A stretch of DNA of 43,077 nt from OLB7 sp966250335 (GTDB lineage Bacteria; Bacteroidota; Ignavibacteria; OLB7), in the NCBI GenBank assembly GCA_966250335.1, contig CBINGZ010000047.1:1-43077 (forward strand), written 5' to 3'. The position numbers were made by a program, and so were the translations under genes. The notes under the pieces were generated by a model. It was not told the origin of the DNA and made no database searches. It was given only the letters and a program-made list of their open reading frames with translations. This document shows, piece by piece, positions 1-7,908 of the stretch (the stretch's first letter is position 1; every line of letters starts with the position of its first letter).

Positions 1-1
1 C

Positions 2-961
2 CTTCTGCGCGATCTTGAATCGCTTCGCGATGTTCTGGGGCGGCGCGCCGTGGAGTTCAAGCATACGATCATGATCGGTCGCTCGCACGGTATCCACGCC
101 GAGCCGGTCACCTTCGGGCTGAAGCTGGCGTTGTGGTACGAGGAGACGAAGCGGAACATCGAGCGGATGAAGCGGGCGCTGGAGGTTATATCGTACGGGC
201 AGATATCGGGCGCCGTCGGGACGTTCGAGCATCTCGACCCGCGCGTCGAGGAATATGTCTGCGAGCATCTCGGCCTGAAGCCCGATCCGGTCACCACGCA
301 GGTGATCCAGCGCGACCGCCACGCCGAATACATGGCGACGCTCGGTGTGATCGCCGCAACGCTGGAGCAGTTCGCCACGGAGATCCGTCATTTGCAGCGG
401 ACAGAGGTGCTGGAGGCGGAGGAGTATTTTTCGGCGGGACAGAAGGGGAGCTCCGCCATGCCCCACAAGCGGAACCCGATCATATCGGAACGGGTCTGCG
501 GCATGGCGCGGATCATCAGAGCGAACGCGCTGGCCGCGATGGAGAACGTGGCGCTCTGGCACGAGCGGGATATCAGCCATTCGTCGGTGGAGCGTGTGAT
601 CTGCCCCGACTCGACGATCGCGCTCGACTACATCCTCGAGAAGATGACCGGCCTGATCGACAGACTGATCGTCTATCCCGACAACATGCGGCGCAACCTG
701 GAGATCACCAGCGGTCTCCATTTCTCCCAGACGATCCTTCTCGCGCTCGCCAAGAAGGGGCTGAGCCGTGAGGACGCCTACGCCATGGTCCAGCGCAACG
801 CGATGGAAGTCTGGCGCACCCGCGAAAACTTCGCCGATGTTCTCAAGCGCGATACGGATCTGACCGCGGTGCTGACGCCGGAGGAGATCGATGATCTCTG
901 CGACCTTCAGAAGTCGATCCGGAATGTGGAGTATATCTTCAGGCGTTGCGGGCTGGGGTAA
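2..961 (+). CDS. purB: Adenylosuccinate lyase, 5'-truncated by window edge
   Basis: PurB acts twice in purine synthesis: it releases fumarate from SAICAR and from adenylosuccinate, giving AICAR and AMP in the cytoplasm. The reading frame is open from base 2, so the true start lies upstream of the window. What remains (about 320 residues) contains the fumarase/aspartase-superfamily signature GSSAMPHKRNP near bases 449-480, the 'TIMIGRSHGIHAEPVTFG' stretch with the conserved His near the left edge, and the 'ERDISHSSVERV' segment typical of PurB rather than fumarase or argininosuccinate lyase. It stops with TAA at 959-961. The next gene is on the opposite strand, with a REP-like repeat block between. 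Family assignment is firm; the N-terminal third cannot be seen. Confidence 0.95.
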   Translation, partial: LLRDLESLRDVLGRRAVEFKHTIMIGRSHGIHAEPVTFGLKLALWYEETKRNIERMKRALEVISYGQISGAVGTFEHLDPRVEEYVCEHLGLKPDPVTTQVIQRDRHAEYMATLGVIAATLEQFATEIRHLQRTEVLEAEEYFSAGQKGSSAMPHKRNPIISERVCGMARIIRANALAAMENVALWHERDISHSSVERVICPDSTIALDYILEKMTGLIDRLIVYPDNMRRNLEITSGLHFSQTILLALAKKGLSREDAYAMVQRNAMEVWRTRENFADVLKRDTDLTAVLTPEEIDDLCDLQKSIRNVEYIFRRCGLG

Positions 962-1013
962 TCATTCTTCCTGCTCTGCATGGCGCATCGGTTGCAGCAC
1001 CAGCGATCCCTCC

Positions 1014-1140
1014 AGATAGCCCCGTAGGGGCGGACCGGACGTAGCAACGGAAATCACGGATAATTCTTCAGCGCCGTAGGCGCTTACGATATAATCGGGA
1101 AATGTCGTGGCTACATATGGTTCGCCCCTACGGGGCTGGA
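1014..1140. repeat. REP-like block: three short-loop palindromes with GTAGC motifs
   Basis: Three perfect palindromes with 3-base loops sit in the gap between purB and the NADH dehydrogenase gene: GCCCC-GTA-GGGGC (1019-1031), AGCGCC-GTA-GGCGCT (1070-1084) and GCCCC-TAC-GGGGC (1124-1136). The first and third are inverted relative to each other, and each is followed 9 bases later by GTAGC (1041-1045 on plus; 1114-1110 on minus). The block lies between two convergent genes and carries no ORF of note. It resembles REP/BIME elements mobilised by RAYT transposases, where GTAG lies next to a hairpin; that link is inference. It may also act as a transcription stop for either gene. Confidence 0.7.
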
Positions 1141-1159
1141 AGAAAGGGAAAGACGGCTT

Positions 1160-2407
1160 TTAGAACCGGCTTACATCCCTTCCGAATATCCATGTCTTCA
1201 TCCAGTCGAACAGCACCAGCACTTTATTCTTGAACGTTACCAGACGGGTGAGGTAGGCGGATCGCCAGAAGATATATGTGGAGATGCCGTGCCACCGCAG
1301 CTTGACCTGCGGGATATCGGCCAGTGCCTTGTTGTCGCCGATGTAGGCGAGCATGCCGAGGTTCTTGAACCTGAACGCCTCCGGCTCCTTGCCGTCGGCG
1401 ATCCTGTTGAGGGAGACTGCGAGATATTTCCCGGCCTGCATCGCGAGCTGGGCGGTCTGGGGGAGCGAGGCTCCGGCGACCGTGGCGCAGTCGCCGAGGG
1501 CGTAGATCTCCGGGTGGCCGGGGACCCGCAGACGGTCGTCGGTGAGAATCCTCCCGGAACGATCCTTGTCGAAGGGGAGCCTGCCGACGAGGCCGGTGGG
1601 AGCGTACCCCGTGGACCAGACGATGAGACCCGCCGGCACCACTTCGCCCGACTTCAGTTTGAGATATCCGTCACCCACCTCCTGAACCGGCGTCTCCAGC
1701 CGCACGGTGATTCCTTCCTTCCTGAAATGCTCCTGCGTGTAGCTTCGCAGGCTCCCGTCGAAGCTGTTCAGGATGGTGCCGCTCGCCTCGAAGAGGGTGA
1801 TCTTCACCCTGCCGATCAGGTGGGGGAAGCTCTTCCCCAGATCCTCGTCGAACATGTCGTCGAGTTCGGCCGCGAACTCCACCCCGGTCGGTCCGCCGCC
1901 GACCACCACGAAATGGAGAAGCCGGTTCTGCTCCTCCACGTCGATGCCGGGGATGCTCGCCTGTTCCAGGCATGAGACCACCCGTTCCCTGATGTTCCGC
2001 GCGTCGGTCAGCTCCTTCAGGAAGAGGGCATGTTCCCGTACGCCGGGGACGTTGAAGGTGTTGTTCCACGCCCCCACGGAGATCACAAGAATATCGTACC
2101 CGATCTCGAACTCCTCCTCGCCCCCGGGGGGACGGCAGCGGATACGGCGGTTCTCCGTGTCGATATCGGTGCAGTCCGCCTGGTAGTACTCCAGCCCCTT
2201 CCGCGTCTTCCGCACAGGCTCGATGATGCTTCGGAACTCGATCTTTCCGACGGTGGTGCTGGGGAGGAGGGGGGTGAAGAGAAAATGGTTGCGGGGGCTT
2301 ACGATCGTCGGACGATAATTATCGACGTCGATCTTCTTGATGATGCTGATCGCGGCGAAGCCGGACCCAAGGATAACGATACGTTTGCGTGGTTTCTCGG
2401 AAGCCAT
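1160..2407 (-). CDS. Type II NADH dehydrogenase (NDH-2), FAD-dependent
   Basis: A 415-residue membrane-associated flavoprotein that would pass electrons from NADH to quinone without pumping protons. The N-terminal dinucleotide fold is GSGFAA (residues 14-19), the second fold is VVGGGPTGVEFAAEL (about 168-182), and the FAD-closing motif is YALGDCA (302-308), followed by the conserved TAQLAMQAGKYLA helix. The 'FTPLLPSTTVG' stretch (44-54) matches the NDH-2 quinone/FAD-domain signature. The C-terminal end is rich in aromatic and basic residues (WRSAYLTRLVTFKNKV), as expected for the amphipathic membrane anchor of this family. The start is supported by GGAG six bases upstream of the ATG. It is transcribed alone and converges on purB. 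Sulfide:quinone reductase is the main alternative, but the conserved cysteines of that family are absent. Confidence 0.9.
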   Translation of the reverse strand: MASEKPRKRIVILGSGFAAISIIKKIDVDNYRPTIVSPRNHFLFTPLLPSTTVGKIEFRSIIEPVRKTRKGLEYYQADCTDIDTENRRIRCRPPGGEEEFEIGYDILVISVGAWNNTFNVPGVREHALFLKELTDARNIRERVVSCLEQASIPGIDVEEQNRLLHFVVVGGGPTGVEFAAELDDMFDEDLGKSFPHLIGRVKITLFEASGTILNSFDGSLRSYTQEHFRKEGITVRLETPVQEVGDGYLKLKSGEVVPAGLIVWSTGYAPTGLVGRLPFDKDRSGRILTDDRLRVPGHPEIYALGDCATVAGASLPQTAQLAMQAGKYLAVSLNRIADGKEPEAFRFKNLGMLAYIGDNKALADIPQVKLRWHGISTYIFWRSAYLTRLVTFKNKVLVLFDWMKTWIFGRDVSRF

Positions 2408-2639
2408 GATTCTCTCCGTTCGACGTCAACTTACGGCGAAAACGCAGGCCCCGTCCCATCGGTTCCACCCTTCGATGGTTGCGGATCGTATCATCGCGGT
2501 CGGGTATCCCGAAAGGGGAACGGGCCCGCGACGTAACAAGACTGTGAGTAGTGTCTCAGTTTGATGTGAGGTAATCGTACGGAGTTCGCCCACAACGATG
2601 CTCCGAGTTCCTCCGCTCCCCGCTCCATCGGCGATTCCA

Positions 2640-2872
2640 GCGCCCCGCCGGGGCGCACTCCGTATTTCGGTTCGACACCGGGGGGCTGATCGCCCCCGGC
2701 TACTCTCCGAAGCCCTTGCGGGGCCGGGAATAAGGAGATCAGTATTCCATGCTGCCGCGACGGTACACCATCCGGTGAGTGCGGACGTTGTCCCGTAGGG
2801 ATGGCTGAACGTAGCGGGGGATGAAATCCCCGGCACGCGGCCCGTTCCCACTCTTCCGTCCTGAAGGGACGG
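2640..2872. repeat. REP/BIME-like repeat cluster with GTAG-adjacent hairpins
   Basis: At least four palindromes lie within 233 bases: GCGCCCC-GCC-GGGGCGC (2640-2656); CCGGGGG...CCCCCGG (2678-2699), which on the minus strand is immediately preceded by GTAG (2703-2700); TCCC-GTA-GGGA (2791-2801), followed 9 bases later by GTAGC (2811-2815), which directly precedes the hairpin GGGGAT-GAA-ATCCCC (2817-2831); and CCGTCC...GGACGG (2856-2872). So two GTAG-plus-hairpin units face each other in inverted orientation, the arrangement of bacterial interspersed mosaic elements. No RAYT-type transposase is in the window, so one elsewhere in the genome would be expected if the assignment is right. Confidence 0.7.
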
Positions 2873-3018
2873 CGGACCGTCGCCGGTCACGATCACGGTG
2901 TCCGATATCACCGGCCGCGAACTGACGCGACTCTCTGCGGATAGTGCGGACGGAGAGGCATTTGGACAGGGAGCATGGATGGAGCTGCCGACGTTGGCGG
3001 CCGATGTGATCGTATCGA

Positions 3019-3048
3019 AACGGGCGCTCCGCAACCGGAGCGCCCGTT
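3019..3048 (-). terminator. Hairpin terminator after the Cys-rich surface-protein gene
   Basis: A perfect 12-bp stem (arms 3019-3030 and 3037-3048, core CGGGCGCTCC) with a 6-base loop lies 47 bases past the stop codon of the minus-strand gene. On that strand it is followed by only a short T stretch, as for most hairpins in this window. Confidence 0.75.
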
Positions 3049-3094
3049 CCTGGTCATGAATCCGAGCCGATCGCACTGCGATCAGGCGTTGCGG

Positions 3095-5611
3095 CTAACG
3101 GGCCACGGTCAGCCGTTCCGTGACGACCTCATTGCCGCGGGTGAGCTTGACGACATACTCTCCCGACGGCAACATCGACGTATCGTAGAAGAGTTCATAC
3201 GTCCCCGCCTTCCGTTGTTCGTTTCCGAGCGCCGCGACCCGCTCTCCCCGCGCATCATATACTTCCAGCACGACTCGACCTTCCTCGCGCACGACGTAGC
3301 CGAGCGTAACGCGGTCGCGCGTCGGATTCGGCCGCAGGGTCAGGACGGATTCATATCCGTCGGCCGCGATCGCCGGTTGGTCCGGATTGAGATTGCGGCG
3401 GCTTCCTCCACCCCCGCCTGGCGACTGCCCGATGCACTCGCGTATGAGCTTCTTGACGCACGACACGCGGCCCTCCCTGTCGAAGATCTCAACGGTCAGT
3501 GTCTCGGTCGTGTTCACGGTGACGCACCACGTAAAGATCCGATTGGGGGTCGGCGGCGCCGGGATGGAGATCAGGTTCGTGGAATCGTAGGCAGCCACCC
3601 ACGTTCCGTTGACGCGAATTCCGTAGACGTCGCACGCGCCCTCGAGCGCGTTCAGATGGATAGAGGAGCAGCAGGGATCCAAGTAGGGAACGGGCGGAGG
3701 CATGATTTCCTGCAGGATCAGATTATCGCAGCAGGTGGACTCGCATTCGACGGTCACCTGCTTCGTGCAGATCAGGGTGCCGTTCTCCGATCTGAATTCG
3801 ATATTGACCACCGTGCTCGTTGAAGTGCCGGCGGGCTTGATGCAGAAATCCTTCCTGAACACGTCGTTCACGGGGCCGGTGACGGTCAGCGACGAAACCC
3901 ACGGATCGGAACCGGACGTAATCATCGCCGGAAAAACCGGAATGAGCTTCATCGACATAATATCGCATAACCCCGGAATGGTGGCTTCGATGTTGTAGCA
4001 GCAGAATCCCGTCAACGGCGTCCCCGGCTCGATATCGACCGCAATATGACTGCAGCAATCGTCGGGATCGCGCCCGCAGGTCACTTCGATATCGCGGCTG
4101 CATATCCTGACGCCGTTGGCGTCCAGATAATCGATCTGCAGCGTCTGATCGACGTCGTCGACGTCCAGCAGGCAGAATTCCGCCGAGAAGACAAACTCCT
4201 CGTTGAGTCCGATCTCAACATGCGACTGCGGCCCCGCGCCGGGATTGTTCTGGTCCAGAATGGCGCCCGATCCGACGCGTGAAATCAGTAATTTTGCGAT
4301 CCTTTTGCAGAACCCCTTCGGATCGAGTTCCAGCGAAAAGCAGCAATCGAAGTCGTGATCCGGATTGCTGATATCGAGCGGATGAATGACGGGATCGGGC
4401 TGATGGTCACAACAGTAGTCGACGCAGGCATGCGCTACCGTATCGGAACACATTACATTGCCGAGGGCATCAAGATAATCGATGATCACGTTCAATATTG
4501 CGGAGTTGGGGTTGATGCAGAGCTGGCCGACCGTAACGCTCTCACCGGGGAGGAGCGGATCTCCCGACGTCCATTCACGCACAAACGCGCTGGATGAAGT
4601 CGTCATCGTCCACGATCCGGATGCCCCGTTGATGAACGGCACCGGGTCGAGCGAAATCGAGCCCGGGCGTACCCGTATCCCGTAGATCGGGCATCCCGGC
4701 ACCCTGTTTCCAACCTGAACCTGCATGCAGCACTGGGTTGCGGTGCTCGACTGCGGCACAAGCACCACGCCGTAGTGGGGGTCACCGCAGGAGCACGGGG
4801 ATGCCTCCATAACCTCCGTGACCGAAACGTCGTCGATGTAGTAATATCCGTACTCGGTATCGTCCCCGTAGCAATCGAACGAGGCGGGAATCCGGGTAGT
4901 ATCGTTCAGCAGATTGCCGACGCCGCCAAAATAACCTATAACGATATGATCCTCGCCGCCTGAGCCTGCCGTATAATACCCCGATATCTGAACCCAGTTG
5001 GATTTGTCCATGACGGCGCTGCCGTTGACCACTCCGTGGGCCGCAACGTACGTGGCGCTTAGTGAGATCGGCCCATGCCCGGATTGAAAATATGCGCCCG
5101 TTGAAAGATAGGCGCCAAGATTCTTGACCCCGAAATGCGCCCCCTCGCCCAGGCTCACATAAAAGCTGACGAAGTAGGTCTTCCCGGCTTCGAGCGGAAT
5201 AAGCTCTCCCTGAACATATTCGACATGTTCATTGACGTCGAGAATTATTCCGGAATACGCGGAACCGCCGGAAGCCGCCTGATGTCCGAACAGATTGTCG
5301 GGAACCCCCACCACGGTGGGATCGGTCGGCGTGGAATACGTGCACACATTGGTATTACAGGCATTAAAATAATCTGGCGTCCCGGCGGTGGTGAGCGTTC
5401 CCCAGTTCATGCAGAGCGCCATCTTGTTGTACGGCAACGCTCCGCCGCCCGATATTTCGTCCGGGCATCGTGTCTTGAACTCGAAACTCGGATTATAGAC
5501 CCGATTGAACGGCTGCGAGCGGCAGACGCTGCCGCCGGCAACGATACACGCGAGCAGGAAAAAAATTCTGATGATGGTCGTGCCCGGCCGGGTATGCAGC
5601 CGGGTTGTCAT
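3095..5611 (-). CDS. T9SS-exported Cys-rich modular surface protein
   Basis: An 838-residue exported protein of unknown function. I chose the ATG at 5611 because GGAGG lies seven bases upstream and a signal peptide (IIRIFFLLACIVAGGSVC) follows; the frame runs on to 5698 but that part looks non-coding. Residues about 30-265 form a galactose-binding-like/jelly-roll domain starting 'NPSFEFKTRCPD' and ending 'YYYIDDVSVTEV'. Residues about 270-740 contain four tandem Cys-rich modules of 105-130 residues, each opening with a Cys or CC pair, an internal CC(M/F/Y/S) strand, and closing with '(I/V)(D/E)(Y/F)xxxxGxxxC'. Residues about 750-838 are a T9SS sorting tail (LRPNPTRDRV ... LPSGEYVVKLTRG ... 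VAR). The protein is probably attached to or released from the cell surface. It lies downstream of a TPR-LuxR regulator gene on the same strand, with a 28-bp dyad in its leader. Third-base usage is less GC-biased than in neighbouring housekeeping genes. Confidence 0.85.
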   Translation of the reverse strand: MTTRLHTRPGTTIIRIFFLLACIVAGGSVCRSQPFNRVYNPSFEFKTRCPDEISGGGALPYNKMALCMNWGTLTTAGTPDYFNACNTNVCTYSTPTDPTVVGVPDNLFGHQAASGGSAYSGIILDVNEHVEYVQGELIPLEAGKTYFVSFYVSLGEGAHFGVKNLGAYLSTGAYFQSGHGPISLSATYVAAHGVVNGSAVMDKSNWVQISGYYTAGSGGEDHIVIGYFGGVGNLLNDTTRIPASFDCYGDDTEYGYYYIDDVSVTEVMEASPCSCGDPHYGVVLVPQSSTATQCCMQVQVGNRVPGCPIYGIRVRPGSISLDPVPFINGASGSWTMTTSSSAFVREWTSGDPLLPGESVTVGQLCINPNSAILNVIIDYLDALGNVMCSDTVAHACVDYCCDHQPDPVIHPLDISNPDHDFDCCFSLELDPKGFCKRIAKLLISRVGSGAILDQNNPGAGPQSHVEIGLNEEFVFSAEFCLLDVDDVDQTLQIDYLDANGVRICSRDIEVTCGRDPDDCCSHIAVDIEPGTPLTGFCCYNIEATIPGLCDIMSMKLIPVFPAMITSGSDPWVSSLTVTGPVNDVFRKDFCIKPAGTSTSTVVNIEFRSENGTLICTKQVTVECESTCCDNLILQEIMPPPVPYLDPCCSSIHLNALEGACDVYGIRVNGTWVAAYDSTNLISIPAPPTPNRIFTWCVTVNTTETLTVEIFDREGRVSCVKKLIRECIGQSPGGGGGSRRNLNPDQPAIAADGYESVLTLRPNPTRDRVTLGYVVREEGRVVLEVYDARGERVAALGNEQRKAGTYELFYDTSMLPSGEYVVKLTRGNEVVTERLTVAR

Positions 5612-5694
5612 CGAGTGCCTCCGGAGGCGTCGGTCGGCATTGTTCGTAGAACATCGCATGGATGTATCCTCCACAGATAGGTGGGTAGGGGGAG

Positions 5695-5722
5695 GCAAAG
5701 CGATACATGTATATCGCTTTGC
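5695..5722 (-). promoter_or_regulatory. 28-bp inverted repeat, candidate operator
   Basis: Two perfect 11-base arms, GCAAAGCGATA (5695-5705) and TATCGCTTTGC (5712-5722), flank CATGTA. The dyad lies 84 bases upstream of the chosen start of the Cys-rich surface-protein gene and about 100 bases past the stop of the TPR-LuxR gene. It is AT-rich compared with its surroundings and has no T-tract, so an operator fits better than a terminator. A LuxR-type dimer is an obvious candidate ligand (inference). Confidence 0.5.
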
Positions 5723-5822
5723 TATCTATCGCAATCTAGTGGATTATTTCCTCGTCCGGCGGGCGGCGGCCTACATAATAACTACATACTGCGGTCTTTT
5801 TTTTCGCATGCTGCGGCTCCGA

Positions 5823-7496
5823 TCAGATGTTCATCAGAAACGACGTCAGCGAATCCCTGGAGGGAACACCGAGTTTTTTCCGGATTCTGCCGCGATGAAT
5901 TTCAACTGTCCGGGGTGCGATGAACAATATGTTCGAGATCTCCTTGGAGGAAAGATTGATCCGCATGAGGCCGCAGATCTTCATCTCGGCCGGGCTGATC
6001 GCGCTCGAACGCGCCGCGAGACGTTCGAAGAAACCTGGATGCACGTCGTGAAGCTGCCGAACGACCACGTCCCAGTCGCTGCCGGTCCGAAGATTGACCT
6101 CCAGTTGGCGGACGGTCTCCCGAACGGCGCCGACTTTCGCCGGGTTGAAATCGGTCATCTGGTGTTTGATGCGGGCAAGAAGCTGCTGCTTCTGCGCCGA
6201 TTCCAGCGCCACCGACGTCAGCTCCTTTTCCTTCGCCAGCAGCCGTCGCTCCAACTCTTCGGTCCGGCGCTGCAACCGCAGGCGCTCCTCCTGAAGTTCC
6301 CGTTCCTCGAGGTGTCGAAGAGCGGTATGGAACTGCGTCTGCGCCTCTGGGCCGACCGACGCCTCCCGGTACTGCGTAAACAGCTTGAAATGACGATAGG
6401 CGAGTTCGATCTGCCCGCATTGTTCATATGCATACGAGAGCGACGCGTAGATATCGAATCGGAGATAAGGGGTGCCGGCCGACTCCAGAATGTCGCGCGC
6501 GCGTTCCAGATAATGGATCGCCGACTCGTAGTCGCCGGCGGTATGGTACAATCGACCCGTGACGTTGTTGATCGAGAACTGAAGTTCCGTGGGCGCCTCC
6601 CTGGGCATTTTCCGCATTGCATGGCGGACGTGACGAAGACCCTCCTGCAGATCTCCCGTATGAATGCAGATATCCGCAAACCCTGAAATTGCATGGGCCT
6701 CGCGGTCGCGGCTGCCTGAGCGTCTGAAGATCTCCCGCGACTTTTTGAACGCTTCCCCTGCCTTCGAATAATCCTCGAGCATGACGTAGACGGTCGCGAG
6801 ATTGCAGAGAGTAATCCCCACACCCAGCGAATCACCCTCCTTCCGGCCCACATCCAGCGATTTCAACATATACTCTACCGCCATGTCGAGATCGTGCATG
6901 CGTCGAGCGCATAATCCGATAGATGAATAGCATACCCCCATGATATCCTCCGCGCCGATCTGCTCCGCGAACTTGAGCCCGTCCAGAAACTTGACCATTG
7001 CCGTGACATAATCCCCCTGATTCCTGTGAATTTCCGCAATCAGGTTCAGCGTCTGCGCGATACATCGAAGATCGCCAAGGCGTTTGGACTCAGTCAGATT
7101 CTGCTCTGCGGCCGCCAGCACCCCTTCAGGATTACCGCTTTTGAGGCGGATGACCAGCAGAGAATACTGCACCCTGCAGGACATCTCGACGTTGCCGATT
7201 TCCTTGAACAACATCGCGGCCCGCTCCATACATGATCGGCTCTGCTCAACTTCTCCCATCTCACAAAGAGCCACGCCGAGCGCGTGATAGCTGTGAGCGA
7301 TCCCTTCGGTCCACTGTGCCGACTCGGCCAGCGCCAGCGCCTCGACCGCGAGTTCATACTCCCGGTTCGGGAGCAGCGTTCTGTCCTTGAGTTGCTCGAT
7401 CAGTTCCCGGCAGCGCTCGATGTTCTCCTGCGTCGTCGATCCCGACGCGTCGGCAACGGCCCGATTGCGAATACGATCCCTGCTGGTTCCCGGCAT
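5823..7496 (-). CDS. TPR-repeat transcriptional regulator with LuxR-type HTH
   Basis: A soluble regulator of about 557 residues. The N-terminal two-thirds (about 20-390) are tetratricopeptide helical repeats (for example 'AQTLNLIAEIHRNQGDYVTAMVKF', shown in part as 'LIAEIHRNQGDY', and 'SAIHYLERARDIL'), a protein-interaction scaffold. Next is a charged coiled coil (about 395-450: LQEERLRLQRRTEELERR). The last 60 residues form a GerE/LuxR DNA-binding domain (SPAEMKICGLMRINLSSKEI ... APRTVEIHRGRIRKKLGV). There is no receiver or ligand-binding domain, so input probably comes through the TPRs. The open frame continues to 7958, but that extension is Arg/Pro-rich and looks non-coding; I chose the ATG at 7496 because the TPR fold starts soon after, though no clear Shine-Dalgarno supports it. 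The next gene downstream, 212 bases away on the same strand, encodes the Cys-rich surface protein, a plausible target. Confidence 0.85.
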   Translation of the reverse strand: MPGTSRDRIRNRAVADASGSTTQENIERCRELIEQLKDRTLLPNREYELAVEALALAESAQWTEGIAHSYHALGVALCEMGEVEQSRSCMERAAMLFKEIGNVEMSCRVQYSLLVIRLKSGNPEGVLAAAEQNLTESKRLGDLRCIAQTLNLIAEIHRNQGDYVTAMVKFLDGLKFAEQIGAEDIMGVCYSSIGLCARRMHDLDMAVEYMLKSLDVGRKEGDSLGVGITLCNLATVYVMLEDYSKAGEAFKKSREIFRRSGSRDREAHAISGFADICIHTGDLQEGLRHVRHAMRKMPREAPTELQFSINNVTGRLYHTAGDYESAIHYLERARDILESAGTPYLRFDIYASLSYAYEQCGQIELAYRHFKLFTQYREASVGPEAQTQFHTALRHLEERELQEERLRLQRRTEELERRLLAKEKELTSVALESAQKQQLLARIKHQMTDFNPAKVGAVRETVRQLEVNLRTGSDWDVVVRQLHDVHPGFFERLAARSSAISPAEMKICGLMRINLSSKEISNILFIAPRTVEIHRGRIRKKLGVPSRDSLTSFLMNI

Positions 7497-7908
7497 GGCG
7501 TGGTTGCATCGTTGTTCGATTTGGGGGGAAAGCGCCGGAGCGGACTCGCTGCACGCGATCGGTATCGTCCCGCCGTCACGTCGCGAGCCCGCAGCGCCTG
7601 CGCGGAATATACCTTGGAACGAACGGAATTGCGAGAGACTGTGCACGGGTTTCCAGCTTCGGACGTTATACACTAACTTGCGGCTTCCGCGAAACGCCGG
7701 GGGTCCGTATCGGCGGCGCATCGTCTCCGACCTGCGGTCGATCCGCCGGATCGGAACACGATCGGCCCCGACCTCTCCGGCGCTCTCTTTCTCCGGTTCC
7801 GAACGTCGCACATGGGCGGGCGGCCCCTTCCCGCGCCCGCGGGACGGCCGTCGATCGATCGCAGGACGATCCTGATGCGACCGGCCGGAGAGCACATCCG
7901 AACATGAC
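7497..7908. other. 412-bp divergent intergenic region
   Basis: This spacer lies between the divergent TPR-LuxR and Fe-S oxidoreductase genes and should hold both promoters. A short AT-rich patch at about 7664-7678 (TTATACACTAAC on plus, giving a TATAAC-like box on minus) stands out from the GC-rich background and could serve the minus-strand gene. The long overlapping open frames here have Arg-rich, domain-less translations and are not called. Confidence 0.4.

Larger units (their letters stand above)
2408..3094. other. 687-bp non-coding gap
   Basis: This gap between the divergently placed NADH dehydrogenase start and the end of the Cys-rich surface-protein gene holds no credible gene. The open frames crossing it are rich in Arg, Ser and Pro and match no domain. 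Its middle (2640-2872) is a REP-like repeat block and its left end carries a hairpin terminator (3019-3048) for the minus-strand surface-protein gene. The first ~150 bases next to 2407 should contain the NADH dehydrogenase promoter, but I could not pick a clear box. Confidence 0.7.

Noticed and set aside
2426..3076. Minus-strand open frame of 216 codons over the repeat block
   Set aside because: Translation is Arg/Ser-rich with no domain, and it runs through several palindromes and a terminator.
5505..6686. Plus-strand open frame of 393 codons opposite the TPR-LuxR gene
   Set aside because: It is the complement of a gene with clear TPR and HTH motifs; its own translation has no recognisable domain.
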